NCBI GenBank assembly: GCA_028641055.1
Contig: CM054061.1
Span: 32,092,333 to 32,156,332, forward strand
DNA from: Alopecurus myosuroides
Lineage: Eukaryota > Streptophyta > Magnoliopsida > Poales > Poaceae
Length of the DNA: 64,000 bases
Reading direction: 5' to 3'
Shown here one piece after another: positions 34,434-46,060 of this stretch. The notes under the pieces are model-generated. The model saw only the letters and a program-made list of their open reading frames with translations. It did no database searches and was not told where the DNA came from. The translations under genes were made by a program, and so were the position numbers. Each line of letters opens with the position of its first letter. Positions within the stretch are counted from its first letter, which is position 1.

Positions 34434-35963
34434 ATGCCTCCAACTAGGAACAACATGCCTGAGCCACCGCCAATTGGGGAACTGTTAACTCACATGACCC
34501 AAGTGATGACGCAGATGGCACAGTTCCAGGCCAATCAGCAGATCCACCAGGCTACTCAGCGAGTTGGCATCAAGGAGTTCCTCAGTCTGGGCCCAAGAGC
34601 GTTCGTGGCCACACGCGAGCCTCTAGATGCTGATGACTGGATCCGTGAGATCGCCAGGGCTCTGGACATTGCACATGTAGCTGAGGAAGACAAAGTAAAG
34701 TATGCCTCCTACCTACTGAAGGGTCAGGAAGCTTCGTGGTGGGAAAACTACCAGGCTATGAGAGCTGGCATTTCTATCACCTGGGGCTGTTTCAAGGACG
34801 CTTTCCTGAAGCACCGCATTCCAGATGGTCTCATGGAAAGGATGCGTGAAGAGTTTTGCTCTCTCAAGCAAGGCAAGCTGGACGTCATCAGCTATCAGAC
34901 CGAGTTCAATCGTCTCGCTCGATATGATGGAGACGAGGTGTCCACAGAAGCTAAGAAGATGGCAAGGTTCCGCAGAGGTTTCAACCCGGAACTCAAGTAC
35001 GCTCTCACAAATGTCAAGACCAAAGACTTCGAGGAGCTCGTGAACACCGCGCTCAATGAAGAGAATGGGCGCAAGGTATTCGAAGAGTCTCGCAAGCACT
35101 CGTGTGAGGGTGGTTCCTCGTCCAACATGACCACCCCTCCGCAGAAGCGCCGCATCTGGGTGCCAAATGGTGCTGTCACTAGGGCTCCATACGTCCAAGC
35201 TTCTCCAGGCTTCGCTCCCCGCCCACTCAACCCAGCTCATATGCATTGGCAGAGGGTTCCAATGGGGCAGCCAAGGCCAGGTCCTCCTCGTGTCGTCACT
35301 TGCTTCAAGTGCAAGGAGACGGGACACTACGCTGATAAGTGCACGCAGGGGCAGCTACCTCCTCCACCACCTCGCCCCAACACCAACCAGGCAATGGTGC
35401 GCGCTCCTCCGCATAAGGCCTTCAACACCAACAACAGGCCTATTGGGAGGACCGCAAGGGTGAACCACGTCAAGGTTGACAAAGCTGAAGAAGCTACTGA
35501 CGTCGTGCTCGGTACATTCCCCGTAAAAAAAATTCCAGCTAAAGTGTTGTTTGATACCGGAGCATCACATTCTTTCGTATCAAAAATCTTTGCAACAAAA
35601 GGTAAACTCCCCTTTGTTGGTTTGGGTTCCCCGCTAGTAGTAAACTCTCCTGGAGCAACTATGCAAACTTCTAAAATCAGTCACAGAAATCAAATTCTAA
35701 TTAAAGGCCACATATTCCTTGCTTCTCTCATACTACTTGGCAGTTCTGACATTGATCTCATTCTTGGTATGGATTGGTTGAAGGCCAATGAAGCTAAAAT
35801 TGACTGTGCTCAAAAGTCAATAACTCTTTTCCACCCTTCTGGCCAGATAGTCTATTCTCCACATGAATCAAGTTCCATTCAGCTATACACACCCGATGCT
35901 AAACCTCTACCTCTACTCGAAAATGTTCCGGTGGTTTGTGAATTCCCTGACGTCTTTCCATAA
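34434..35963 (+). CDS. Gag-protease of element C (509 codons, closed by a premature stop)
   Basis: Starts at an ATG after the leader. Residues about 1-215 hold the gag region (retrotransposon gag core, with KYASYLLKGQEASWWENY and FRRGFNPELK). A CCHC zinc knuckle, CFKCKETGHYADKC, begins at residue 290 and would bind RNA. The aspartic protease follows with LFDTGASHSF (catalytic Asp about 374) and the ILGMDWL block near 443. The frame ends at TAA 35961-35963 after EFPDVFP. Pol continues in the same frame directly afterwards, and in F the minus-strand copy at about 55400 has a Glu codon at this place, so the TAA looks like a point mutation in a single gag-pol frame. Confidence 0.88.
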   Translation: MPPTRNNMPEPPPIGELLTHMTQVMTQMAQFQANQQIHQATQRVGIKEFLSLGPRAFVATREPLDADDWIREIARALDIAHVAEEDKVKYASYLLKGQEASWWENYQAMRAGISITWGCFKDAFLKHRIPDGLMERMREEFCSLKQGKLDVISYQTEFNRLARYDGDEVSTEAKKMARFRRGFNPELKYALTNVKTKDFEELVNTALNEENGRKVFEESRKHSCEGGSSSNMTTPPQKRRIWVPNGAVTRAPYVQASPGFAPRPLNPAHMHWQRVPMGQPRPGPPRVVTCFKCKETGHYADKCTQGQLPPPPPRPNTNQAMVRAPPHKAFNTNNRPIGRTARVNHVKVDKAEEATDVVLGTFPVKKIPAKVLFDTGASHSFVSKIFATKGKLPFVGLGSPLVVNSPGATMQTSKISHRNQILIKGHIFLASLILLGSSDIDLILGMDWLKANEAKIDCAQKSITLFHPSGQIVYSPHESSSIQLYTPDAKPLPLLENVPVVCEFPDVFP

Positions 35964-35966
35964 GAA

Positions 35967-38729
35967 TTGCTAGGAATGCCTCCGGACAGAGCAGTTGAGT
36001 TCGTGATCGAGCTTGAACCAGGTACTGCTCCAATCTCTAAGCATCCATACAAGATAGCTCCTCCTGAACTGAAGTTGTTGAAGGAGCAAATCGATATGTA
36101 CATGGAGAAAGGTTACATTCAACCTAGTTCCTCTGCTTGGGGTTGCCCAACTCTGTTTGTTGCCAAGAAGGACCAAACAAAGAGACTCGTTGTTGACTAT
36201 CGTCCTCTTAACGAGAAAACAATCAAGAACAAATATCCAATTCCTCGTATCGATGATCTTTTTGATCAACTTGCTGGAGCCTCATTATTCTCAAAGTTGG
36301 ACTTGAGGATGGGTTACCATCAAATAAAGATCAGAAAGGAAGATATTCCAAAGACAACCTTCACCACTCGCTACGGTCTATATGAATACACCGTCATGTC
36401 CTTTGGTCTCACCAATGCACCGGCGACCTTCTCTCGACTCATGAATTCTGTCTTCCATGAATACCTCGACAAGTTCGTTGTGGTCTATCTTGATGATATT
36501 CTTGTCTACTCAAAATCTGAGGAAGAGCATGAAGAACATCTTCGTCTCACTCTCATGAAACTCCGCGAGCACCGTCTCTATGCCAAGTACTCCAAATGTG
36601 AGTTCTGGATTTCAGAAGTTGCCTACCTTGGTCATATCATCTCTGCCAAGGGCATAGCCATTGATCCAGAAAAGGTTAGAGCAATTGTTGATTGGAAACC
36701 TCCCAGGACGGTGAAGCAAGTTAGAAGTTTTCTTGGCTTGGCTAGCTATTGCCGTCGTTTCGTCCAAAACTTCTCCAAGATTGCCAAACCTCTCACTGAT
36801 CTCACAAAGAAGGACAAGAAGTTCGTTTGGTCTCCACAATGTGATGAAAGTTTCAATCTCCTCAAAACTAAACTCACTTCTACTCCAGTTTTGGTTGGTC
36901 CAGATACTACCAAACCTTTCCAAATATTCTGTGATGCATCTCTCCAAGGCCTAGGAGCAGTTCTTATGCAAGAACGTCAAGTTGTGGCTTATGCTTCACG
37001 TCAGTTGAATGCACATGAGCAAAATTATCCCACTCATGATCTTGAACTTGCAGCAGTTGTGTTTGCCCTCAAGAAATGGAGACAATACTTGTTGGGTAAC
37101 CGCACTGAAATCTTTTCCGATCATAAGAGTCTGAAATACATCTTCACTCAACCAGATCTAAACCTCAGGCAAAGGAGATGGATTGAAAAGATCAAAGACT
37201 TCGATCTTACCATTTCTTACACTCCAGGCAAGGCTAATGTTATGGCCGATGCTCTCAGTCGCAAATCCTATTGCAATAATCTCATGATCATGGAAAGCCA
37301 ACCTCCTCTGCATGAAGAATTTCAGAAGCTGAACCTTGGTCTTGTTCCTCAAGGCTATCTTGCAAACTTGACAGCCACTCCAACTCTCGAGGACAAGATT
37401 CGTTCTGAACAACTACGTGATGCTGAAATCAAGAAGATGGTAGAGCATATCAAAGAAGGCAAGGATAAATTCAAGTCATTCTCAATTGATGACAAGGGAA
37501 CTGTGTTCTTCGAAGGACGCATTGCAGTTCCTCAAATCCAAAGTCTCAAAGATATCATTCTCAAGGAGGCTCATGAAACTCCTCTCTCCATACACCCTGG
37601 AAGTACAAAGATGTACCAGGATCTCAAGACACTCTATTGGTGGCCTAGCATGAAACGTGAAATTGCTCAATACGTTTCTGAATGCGACGTTTGTCAACGT
37701 GTCAAGGCAGTTCATCATAAAACAGCCGGTCTTCTCCAACCTCTGAAAATCCCTGAGTGGAAGTGGGACATGATTGAAATGGACTTCGTCACTGGTTTTC
37801 CAAAGTCCAAGAAGGGCAACGATGCAATCTTCGTTGTCATTGATCGTCTCACTAAAGTAGCTCACTTCTTCCCTGTCAAAGAGACAATATCAGCTAGCCA
37901 GTTAGCAGAGCTCTACACAACAAAGATTGTTCCTCTTCATGGTGTTCCATTGGAAATAAGCTCAGACCGTGGAAGCATATTCACTTCTCATTTCTGGAAG
38001 AGTTTCCAAGATGCATTGGGCAACAAACTTCTGTTCAGCACAGCCTATCATACTCAGTCTCAAGGGCAAGTCGAAAGAGTCAATCAGATTCTCGAGGATA
38101 TTCTCAGAGCATGTGGTCTCTCCTTTGGCATGAAATGGGAGTATTGTCTTCCATATGCTGAATTCTCCTACAACAACAGCTTCCAGGCAAGCCTAGGCAT
38201 GGCACCATTTGAAGCACTCTATGGCCGCAGATGCAGGAGTCCAATCAATTGGTCTGGAGCTGGTGTACGTTCACTCTTAGGTCCTGATATTGTTAAAGAG
38301 GCCGAAGAGAAAGTTCGCATCATTCGTGACAATCTCAAGATTGCTCAGTCTCGTCAGAAGAGCTACTATGACAGCAAGCACCGGGATATGATCTATGCAC
38401 CTGGTGACAAAGCATATCTCCGTGTAACTCCCCTTAGAGGCACTCATCATTTTGGTGTGAAAGGAAAGCTTGCACCAAGATACATTGGTCCTTTCAACAT
38501 CCTCTCAAGACGTGTAGAAAATGCCTGTCGTCTTGAACTTCCAGAAAAACTATCCAAGGTGCACGACGTGTTTCACGTGTCACAGATCAAGAAGTGTTTC
38601 CAAGATCCAGATCGTGCAGTTGATCATGATTCAATTCAACTCCAAGATGATCTCTCTTATGAGGAGCACCCTGTTCGTATTCTCGATAAGACCGAGGTAA
38701 GACTCGCAACAAGAGCACCAAGTTCTTGA
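35967..38729 (+). CDS. Pol of element C: reverse transcriptase, RNase H, integrase
   Basis: Same frame as gag-protease, downstream of the [14 protein letters not shown], catalytic Asp 112 in [26 protein letters not shown] and YLDD at 174-177. RNase H: acidic residues at about D323, E360, D385 and D428 (ADALSR). Integrase: zinc site H536, H543, C573, C576; catalytic triad D606, D667, E703 with the usual 35 residues between the last two. The [13 protein letters not shown] block follows. The first ATG, at residue 1 here, is probably not a natural start, because pol would normally be made as gag-pol. The end is abnormal: one missing base near 38695-38702 leads to a stop at 38727-38729. Catalytic residues are present, but the copy is not intact. 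Confidence 0.9.
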   Translation: MLGMPPDRAVEFVIELEPGTAPISKHPYKIAPPELKLLKEQIDMYMEKGYIQPSSSAWGCPTLFVAKKDQTKRLVVDYRPLNEKTIKNKYPIPRIDDLFDQLAGASLFSKLDLRMGYHQIKIRKEDIPKTTFTTRYGLYEYTVMSFGLTNAPATFSRLMNSVFHEYLDKFVVVYLDDILVYSKSEEEHEEHLRLTLMKLREHRLYAKYSKCEFWISEVAYLGHIISAKGIAIDPEKVRAIVDWKPPRTVKQVRSFLGLASYCRRFVQNFSKIAKPLTDLTKKDKKFVWSPQCDESFNLLKTKLTSTPVLVGPDTTKPFQIFCDASLQGLGAVLMQERQVVAYASRQLNAHEQNYPTHDLELAAVVFALKKWRQYLLGNRTEIFSDHKSLKYIFTQPDLNLRQRRWIEKIKDFDLTISYTPGKANVMADALSRKSYCNNLMIMESQPPLHEEFQKLNLGLVPQGYLANLTATPTLEDKIRSEQLRDAEIKKMVEHIKEGKDKFKSFSIDDKGTVFFEGRIAVPQIQSLKDIILKEAHETPLSIHPGSTKMYQDLKTLYWWPSMKREIAQYVSECDVCQRVKAVHHKTAGLLQPLKIPEWKWDMIEMDFVTGFPKSKKGNDAIFVVIDRLTKVAHFFPVKETISASQLAELYTTKIVPLHGVPLEISSDRGSIFTSHFWKSFQDALGNKLLFSTAYHTQSQGQVERVNQILEDILRACGLSFGMKWEYCLPYAEFSYNNSFQASLGMAPFEALYGRRCRSPINWSGAGVRSLLGPDIVKEAEEKVRIIRDNLKIAQSRQKSYYDSKHRDMIYAPGDKAYLRVTPLRGTHHFGVKGKLAPRYIGPFNILSRRVENACRLELPEKLSKVHDVFHVSQIKKCFQDPDRAVDHDSIQLQDDLSYEEHPVRILDKTEVRLATRAPSS

Positions 38730-38861
38730 AAGTGCAATGGTCGCATCATTCCGATAAAGAGGCAACGTGGGAGACCGAAGAGGATCTTCGCAAGAAGTAT
38801 CCGGACATTTTCCTTCTCAGTAAGGAATCTCGGGGCGCGATTCCTTCAAGGGGGGGCGTTT
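38701..38861 (+). pseudogene. Frameshifted C-terminal tail (chromodomain-like) and polypurine tract of element C
   Basis: In a shifted frame this stretch encodes [20 protein letters not shown], the pattern of the chromodomain-type tail of chromovirus integrases (aromatic residues, then EATWE). Chromodomains direct integration to marked chromatin. The one-base loss just upstream takes this tail out of the pol frame. The polypurine tract AAGGGGGGG (38848-38856) and CGTTT precede the 3' LTR. Confidence 0.7.
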
Positions 38862-40331
38862 TGTAACATCCCAAGTATGAAAACTCCCCAGAATGTTTGA
38901 TTTCTTGTTTAATTAAAGTATTGCATCATGTCATCATACTCATCACTTTGTTTCCTATTTGTTTTGCATCTGTTTCTATTTGTTTCATACTTGTCATGTT
39001 ACAATCTTTTTCAAATAAGATGTTCAAATCAAAACCTCAATTGTTTCCAATTATTCCATAATGTTCAACTATTAAAATGGTGGCTTTTAATCAATCAATT
39101 AATTCCAATTCACATTCAAAAATTCAAATCAAATCCCAAACAACACCCAATTTGAATTTATGCAAATTACCAAACATTCTAATCTTTTGTTGCTATTTCA
39201 AACTCTAAGGCTCATGCCATTTAAGTCTTGTTTCAAATATTTCATTTAATACTCAAAATCATCCAAATTTGGATTAATTCACAAACAACAAGTTAATTTG
39301 AAAACTTTTGGAAAACAAAGTTAGCATTTAGTTGCTATTGTAAAAACTAACCTAACCATAATTTTTCCAAATTTTTCCTAGCCCTAAAACCTACCTTTTT
39401 CTTCCATTTTTATTTCTGCAAAAAAAAAAACAGAAGAACAAAATTAAAAAAAAAACGCTAACAGAGGGGGGAGAAACGCAGCCCAGCCCATTTTCTCTTT
39501 TTCCTGGCCTGGTACCGGTTCGCGCATCGCCCCCTCCTTCTGTTTCCCATACGACAGATCATCGGGGGGTGCCACGGCGGCACAGTAACCCCCCGACGGC
39601 CGATCCTCGCCCGTACCCCCTATATCTACCCCCTAGGACCCCCTCGAGTTTGCCCTAGACACCTACTCCCTCCTCCCTCGAGCTCCGCCGCCGATTCTCT
39701 CTCTCTGCCACCCTCCACCTCCCTCTGCAACCTCACCGGCGAGCGCTACTCTGAATCCATGGACGCCGCCGCCACCTCGATGCGCCACCATCCCACCTAG
39801 CCACGGGGATCGCACCGCCGCGCTTCCCTCTACCTTTTGGACACCACAGCAGTCCTGGAGACCCCCTCTTTCCACGCCGCCGTCCTCGCCGCTGTCCGCA
39901 TCTTCCACCTCGCCGTCGACTGAACCCGTGGACGCCGCCGCCGTTGCAGCCCTCCTTCTACCACGCTGACCACGGAACGAGTTCCCCGTACGTACCTCGA
40001 CGTCCTCGACATCGCTGCAGCCGCGGAGGGAGTCCACAACGTCGCCGCCGTCTTCTTCGTCGCCGTTGAGCTCGCTGCCCCGGGCCTCTGCTTCTATTAC
40101 GGCGAGGGTGAGCAGCCACTGTCCTTCTCCGTTTCCCTCCTCCTCTGCACGCATCCACCACTCACGTGACAACATCAGCACGGCACAACACCGTCACGGC
40201 AGCGTGGATCGCCGCCGGCCGCCGTCGTTTTTCTCTGTCAGAGTTCAGTCGAGCGCGCGCGCAAAATTCAGTTAACCACGGAGTGTAACCTTAACATGTC
40301 CGCGTTGCGTATACTAACAAGATCGATCGAG

Positions 40332-40415
40332 CAGCGCAGTGGTTGCGCTCAGCGTACGCGCACGGGCAGGTCGCGAGTTCGAGTCCTGGCTCCGCGGGAT
40401 TTATCCCACCATTTT
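40332..40415 (+). other. tRNA-like pol III-type module in C 3' LTR
   Basis: Same order as in the 5' LTR: box A-like GCGCAGTGGTTGCGC, box B-like AGTTCGAGTCC (40376-40386) and T4 (40412-40415). Confidence 0.5.
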
Positions 40416-41416
40416 GCACGGTGCGCTGACAGGGTGGCCCCCCCTGTCAGCCGCTGTGTGGCACCGTGCCACGCGTGCATGCCACGCTGGCCCAGGGGGC
40501 CCCCCTGTCAGTGGCATTGGCTGGCCACTGCGGGGTAACAAAAGAATTCCAGCCTTTTCTTTTTAACTTAAGCCCTTTTAAATTACAGAATGGTCCTTAA
40601 ACTTAAATTGCTAATAACTTTCATTTTATAACTCCAAATAATAAAAGTAAAATATGTGCACTGCTCAAAATTAAATTGTTTATCCAATTAAACCATTTGT
40701 AATCTATTTTGAATAATCCAAATGCATCCAAATTTCAAATTCAAATAATTCAATTGCAATTTGCTAAAATCCATAACTAATTCATACTTAATCCAAATAA
40801 CACAAATAAAATATGTTTTCCATACCATTTTCAAACCACCTTTCCAAATATAAATTTTGTTTCATGTTTTGAATAATTAAAATTGCCTAAATAATTTAAA
40901 CCTTGTTTAAATCATTTAAATTTGCTAAATTCATAACTTGCTCAAATTAAATTATTCTTGAACATGTAAAATATGTTTTCAAACCAGAAAAACATAACCT
41001 TTTCAAATATGAACTTTGTCATCTGTTTTGCACAATTTAACTTGATGAAAACAACCAATTCTTGTGTAACATCATTAAGAAGCCAAAATTCTCAACTTGT
41101 TAAATAAAATTCCACACTTGTTAAATTTCATTCTAATTGCATCTAATGTTGTTACCTTATTGTTTTCATCATGCATGCATCATGCTAATCAACTTCCACC
41201 TGATAATCAATTGTAGATCATTGCTTCAACCTTAACCATGTGCATCCATATGCAATTCACATTGCATATGGGTCCATTTAAATTGTGTTATCATGTCAAC
41301 TAGTTTACTTTGATGCATCAATTAAATTGACATGCATCATCCCATGTTTGTGCACTATGCCATGTTATTGATTGCCCGTCTTCCTTCGTTGTTTGTTTTT
41401 GCTTCTTCTCGATTAG

Positions 41417-41494
41417 ACGACGACGTTGAGACAGACGAGCTTTACGACACCACTACCGAGGACTTAGCTCAGTACCAGGCTGCTGAGCTTGCAG
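41417..41494 (+). other. Exon-like segment 1 in C 3' LTR (78 nt)
   Basis: Same acceptor (GATTAG) and GC donor (GCAG|GCAAGT) as in the 5' LTR. The frame is open, with one Gln-to-Glu difference in the visible peptide. Confidence 0.4.
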
Positions 41495-42702
41495 GCAAGT
41501 TATCACTCACATGAACCATTGCGTTCCTTTCCACACTTGTTACCGATACTATCCATTTGTCTACTCTTGCTAGCCCTATGTATCGATGCTTGTTCTCCGA
41601 ACCTATCACATGATATCCTGAACCCTGATATTGCCTCACCTCCACACCTATAACCCCTTGTTTGTTGCCTTAGTCTTACCTAGCATGCTTAGGGTTGCTT
41701 GTGCTTGAGTCTGTTGTCGGTTACTTGTTTTACTCTATTCATGTTCTATGGGCTCGATGGTTAAACAATCAACCTGTTAATGCTATGGGTAATAATAATT
41801 TGATGATAAGGCACCGGCAGGAGGCCCGGCGTGGTTTTGAGGCCTGCTAGTGTCGACCCTAATAGGAAAGGGTCTTGTCTACCGATCCATGATGAGCGCA
41901 CTAACCGCATGTGGGAAGCGTGTATGGGCGCCCCCCTCAATTTGACTCGATTCGCATCTCGTCCAAATCGCCGCACTTAGTTCGGGCTTTCTATTTGCTG
42001 CACGCATATGCAGGTACGAACCCGAGGCCAGGGTGGAATTTTTGTACTCGGCATTTAGGGCGGCGTGGTCTTCCAGTGCTATGAGGGTCCCCTTTTCTTC
42101 GGGGGCTCGATTAGCCGCGCACGCACAGCACGCGGTGCTTTGGGCTTGATGCGAAGAAGGGTTGAGTTGTGTTGAGTGCCTCGCTTGGTGGGTTTGATTC
42201 CCGTCTGGCGGGATATTCTTACTTGTACGGATACATTGGTGCACCCCTGCAGGGTTAAATCTTCTCGAGAAGCCGTGTCTTCCGCGGTTATGGTTGACTT
42301 GGTGAAAGTACTGGCTAACAAGTACTCAGAACAACTTACACCTAACTAATGCTAATCTTGACTGGTAATAGGTTTATTGACACAATAACCTGAATCACCA
42401 TTAATCCAACTGTGTGAGTTATCCTTGGGTTGCTTCCTTTGAAGGGGTAACATTGGACGGGTTTGTTTGCAGTTATCTTTCAGTTGGTTACTATACGCGA
42501 TCTTATCTTCTTTCTGTTAGCCGGACCTTGTAGTATATCTCTGTAGTTGGTTAGAGCAGCCCGCTGCAGCCTTTATATCTCCTATTCTTCCGTTGAACCT
42601 AAGCATCCGTGCTTGTGTTGACGGGTAACTCTTTGGTGAAGTGTGAGTCTTGCTTGCCAGTACTTGGATGTACTGACCCCTTTGGGGCTGTGGTTTACGC
42701 AG

Positions 42703-42767
42703 ACTACGATTACAAGGATTCCCAGGATGGCTACTTCGTGGAGTTCGACGAGACTGCAGACGAGTAG
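42703..42767 (+). other. Exon-like segment 2 in C 3' LTR (65 nt)
   Basis: Preceded by GTTTACGCAG and ending in TAG at 42765-42767. One codon differs from the 5' LTR copy (Glu to Lys). Confidence 0.4.
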
Positions 42768-43249
42768 ATAGCGGACCCGGGCAGGATCTGCGACTACGTG
42801 GATGGGCTTCGTCTTCTTTTCATTCTCGGCTTCTTAAGCCTATTTGGATTTTGTCTGTACTCAGACGCTTGATTGCTTCCGCTGTGATGTAATGATGTTA
42901 TGTTGGGACATGTGTCCTCTGGATGATTGCATTTGCTATTCTCTGCCCTAGTGAGGGCCAGTTGCAACTTATTTCCATCTTTTGTGTCTTAGAGATATGT
43001 TGTGGTATCATTCCGTTTAACGCCGTTGATGTACCATGTGTGAATGGTATGAAGTACGTCGATGGTAGTATCTTGATCTCTATGGGATAGTTTACATCGA
43101 CGATGGAAAAGCAGAGTTTGGTTGTCGCACATAAGTGCTGGCCTACTCGGAAGAGGATGCGGGAGCAGATAGGCCCCGTAATCCAAGCATCTGCTTTCCA
43201 GTTCGGCCCGGTGAGTATCCCCTAGAAGTCAGGGTGCGACAGATGTCCC

Positions 43250-43990
43250 GAAAGGAAGAAGAACCTATGTTACTGTATTTAACAATAGCAAATAGAGTCA
43301 TCGGCGCAGTGATAATTGTGGAAAGGAAGAAAGATGAACAAAGCATTCTAGACCAATACCCGGTATACTACATCAGTGAAGTTTTATCGGAATCCAAGCA
43401 AAGGTATCCACATTATCAAAAGCTGGCATATAGCGTATTTTTCGCATCAAGAAAAGTCTGTCATTACTCCAAGGGAATTCCATAACAGTGGTAAGAAAAA
43501 CACCACTAGGGGATATCATAAACAATAAGTACGCAATAGGTAGAGCCACGAAATGGGGCATTGAGCTTGCAGCGTTCGATATTAAGTATCAACCCCGGAC
43601 GGCAATTAAATTCCATGTGTGGACATATTTTATAGCCGATTGGATATAATCCATGAAAAACACGCCAATAGCGGAGTCGGAATATTGGATCATGCATTTT
43701 GACGGATCCAAAATGTAAGAGGGTGCCGATGCAGGTGTGGTGCTAAAATCTCCAAAAGGCGAAAAATGGAGTACATGCTGCAAATTCACTTCAATGCCAA
43801 TAATAATGTGACAGAGTATGAAGCACTACTTCATGGCTTTTATATTGCAAAGGAAATAGGAGTTAAACGCATACTGCGCTATGGAGACTCGGATGTCGTA
43901 CAACACCAGCTTAACCAAACATGGGATGCTAAAAGCCCCATAATGGCGAAATATTCAAGAACTGTAGATGAATTTGCCACTTCCTAGGAT
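43250..43990 (+). pseudogene. Two RNase H regions of element T
   Basis: The first (43250-43485) has EPMLLYLTIANRVIGAVI and YYISEVLSESKQRYPHYQKL, the RNase H next to RT. The second (about 43680-43990) has HFDGSK, VTEYEALLHG and GDSDVV, a fresh set of acidic catalytic positions. Tat elements are known to carry a second, archaeal-type RNase H, and this fits. Stops near 43487 and at 43717-43719 and frame changes break both. Confidence 0.7.
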
Positions 43991-44469
43991 TTGAGGTAAA
44001 TTATGTAAAGTGGGAACAAAACTGGAATCGGATGCCATAGCCCGAATGGGCTCGGAAAGCATAAAAATACTACCACCAGGTGTATTTGTTCAGCATTTGT
44101 TCGAACCATCCATCAAAGGCGGAGATGTAGATTATCCCCTAATTTCCGAGTCAATCAAAGTATTGTTCGTAATCCCGGATTGGAAGGTACCATACTTGAA
44201 TTTCTTAGTTGATCAGAAATTGCCGGACGGAGCATATGAAATCTTAAATGCCGATGCAAAGGATACACAGTAATCAATGGTTACTTGTATAAGCGCAATA
44301 CATCCAAAATTTTCCAGCGTTGTGTATCATCGGCAGAAGGACGGCAAATCCTGTAAGAAATCCATGATGGAGATTGCGGACATCATGCTCAATCCAAAAG
44401 CATTGTCCATAGAGTATTCCGAGCAGGATTTTCTGGCTTACCGACAAAAAAGACGCGGATCACATAGTT

Positions 44470-45420
44470 AATACATGTGCCGGATGCCAGTATTACACCA
44501 AGGAGACGACTATGTCGGCCCAAGAACTCAAGACTATTCCCATTACATGGCCATTTGTGGTCTAGGGGCTAGATATGATGAGACCATTCAAAACTGTAAG
44601 AGGCGGACTTACACATCTTCTCGTTGCAGTAGATAAGTATACCAAGTGGGTGGAGGCTAAACCCATCAAAAAGCTTAATGGTGTGACAGCCATAATTTTT
44701 TTCATAGACATAGTCATGAGATATGGCGTACCACATAGCATAATCACGGATAACGGGATAAACTTTTCAATTGGAGAGTTGGCAAAATATTGCAAGCAAA
44801 CATGAATCTGTCTTGATCTAGCATCAGTGGCACATCCGCAATCCAATGGACAAGTTCAACGCATAATAGTTCAATCTTGCAAGGAATACGCCAAAGACTC
44901 GAGTTACCTCTTCGCAGAGCAGCAGGACCATGGGTAGAAGAGTTACCTTCCGTTCGTTGGAGCACACGCACAACGCCAAATAGATAAACGAGGTAGACGC
45001 CTTTTTTCTGGTTTATCGAGCTGAAGCAGTGCTTCCAAAGGACATGATCCATGATAGACCTAGAGTGCAGGCTTACATTGAGGTGGATGCCTAAATAGCA
45101 TGACAGGATGTCGTCGATCTTCTGAAAGAAGAGCGAGAACTTGTGTTGCATAGATCCGCCATTTATTAGCAGGGTTTAATACGATATCATAGCCGGAAAT
45201 CAAGCATTGTTCTTTCAAATAAGGTGATTTAGTGCTAAGACGGGTGCAGGAAAGAAAAGAAAAGTTAGCACCAGTTTAGGAGGGACCTTTCATCATTAGC
45301 AAAGCTATGAAAAATGGGTCATACCACCTTGTAGATATTCGGGATGATAAAGAAGACCCCAAATATCAGAATCACAATAGGAGAAGACACAAAGATGTAG
45401 AGCTAGGAGAGACATAACGG
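44470..45420 (+). pseudogene. Integrase remnant of element T
   Basis: The core is readable at 44575-44805: MMRPFKTVRGGLTHLLVAVD, KYTKWVEAKPIKK and RYGVPHSIITDNG, covering the first two catalytic Asp regions. LASVAHPQSNGQVQR at about 44818-44862 covers the region of the catalytic Glu. A CQYY-type zinc site remnant precedes it near 44480. The C-terminal part decays by about 45420. Several stops and shifts make it inactive. Confidence 0.72.
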
Positions 45421-46060
45421 CCTTGGAGCATCCAGCAGTTACGTCCTTTCTATACCTAGTCCAATTCTATGTAAACATTACTGAGATCGTGAAATAAAGT
45501 TTGTCAGGATACCATGCAAATTCTTTTTCTATTTTTTACCATTAAGCATGTTCCGTCTTTTCTATTTTCCAATGATCTTTCAATTTGCTTCAATGTTAAC
45601 TCAAATTTTTCCTCTGTGCTCAGAGTTAAGAAAATTGAATGCTTTTAACATAAAAAAGCTACAAAACACCGGGTTTTGCTTGCGTGCTTGGAGTTCATGC
45701 TTTTTTGCCTCTCATCTACATAAGTATTAACTGATTGTTCGTGTGCAGGGGTCGTTAGATTAGTAAGTTAAAGCGTCAAAGCGTATGACTCATGATTCTG
45801 AGTTAAGACTGATTGGCTTTTCGCCTGGTTACTCGGCTTGAAGATCTCACACTTTCAGAATGCTCAAGCACTAAGAAAGGTTAAAGCATACAAACCAGAG
45901 AACTTAAGTAATGTGAGACACAATTGCTTGCAAAGATAAATTATCGCAAAAGCATAATTGTTTATACAAAAACAGGCAAATAGAATGCAGTAGATGAATT
46001 TACATCAGATAAGCAATAATGAATTCTTCTGCCTTCTGGTATCCACAGAGCATGATTTAA
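45421..46060. other. Spacer of element T between pol and the antisense gene
   Basis: AT-rich, with short open frames only and no recognised motif. Its position corresponds to the 3' non-coding side of the antisense gene. Confidence 0.5.

Larger units (their letters stand above)
18426..43241 (+). mobile_element. Element C: near-complete chromovirus-type (Tekay-like) Ty3/gypsy element split by nested element D
   Basis: LTRs begin TGTAACATCCCAAG and end GGTGCGACA. The 5' LTR is 18426-20379 plus 31267-33689 (about 4,377 bp), and the 3' LTR is 38862-43241 (4,380 bp). A Met-tRNA primer site, leader, gag-protease and pol frames, and a polypurine tract lie between them. In a sampled 690-bp stretch the two LTRs differ at about ten positions, which suggests a fairly recent insertion. 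Defects are one in-frame stop between protease and RT and a one-base frameshift near the end of integrase. The flanks GGCAC (left) and GATGT (right) are not a target duplication. Confidence 0.85.
38862..43241 (+). repeat. 3' LTR of element C (4,380 bp, uninterrupted)
   Basis: The complete reference copy of this LTR in the window. Order: AT-rich start, GC-rich block (about 39480-40107, ending at donor-like GGGTGAGC), tRNA-like module (40332-40415), AT-rich tract (about 40560-41330), exon-like segment 1 (41417-41494), exon-like segment 2 (42703-42767), and the end GGTGCGACA. Overlapping open frames in the GC-rich block show no known domain. Confidence 0.88.

Noticed and set aside
34713..35327. 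Long minus-strand frame opposite gag of element C
   Set aside because: It is a shadow of the gag frame caused by codon bias; no motif and no conserved partner.
35967..38729. Element C as a currently active, autonomous retrotransposon
   Set aside because: Catalytic residues are present, but the stop before RT, the frameshift in the C-terminal tail and the interrupted 5' LTR argue against activity of this copy.
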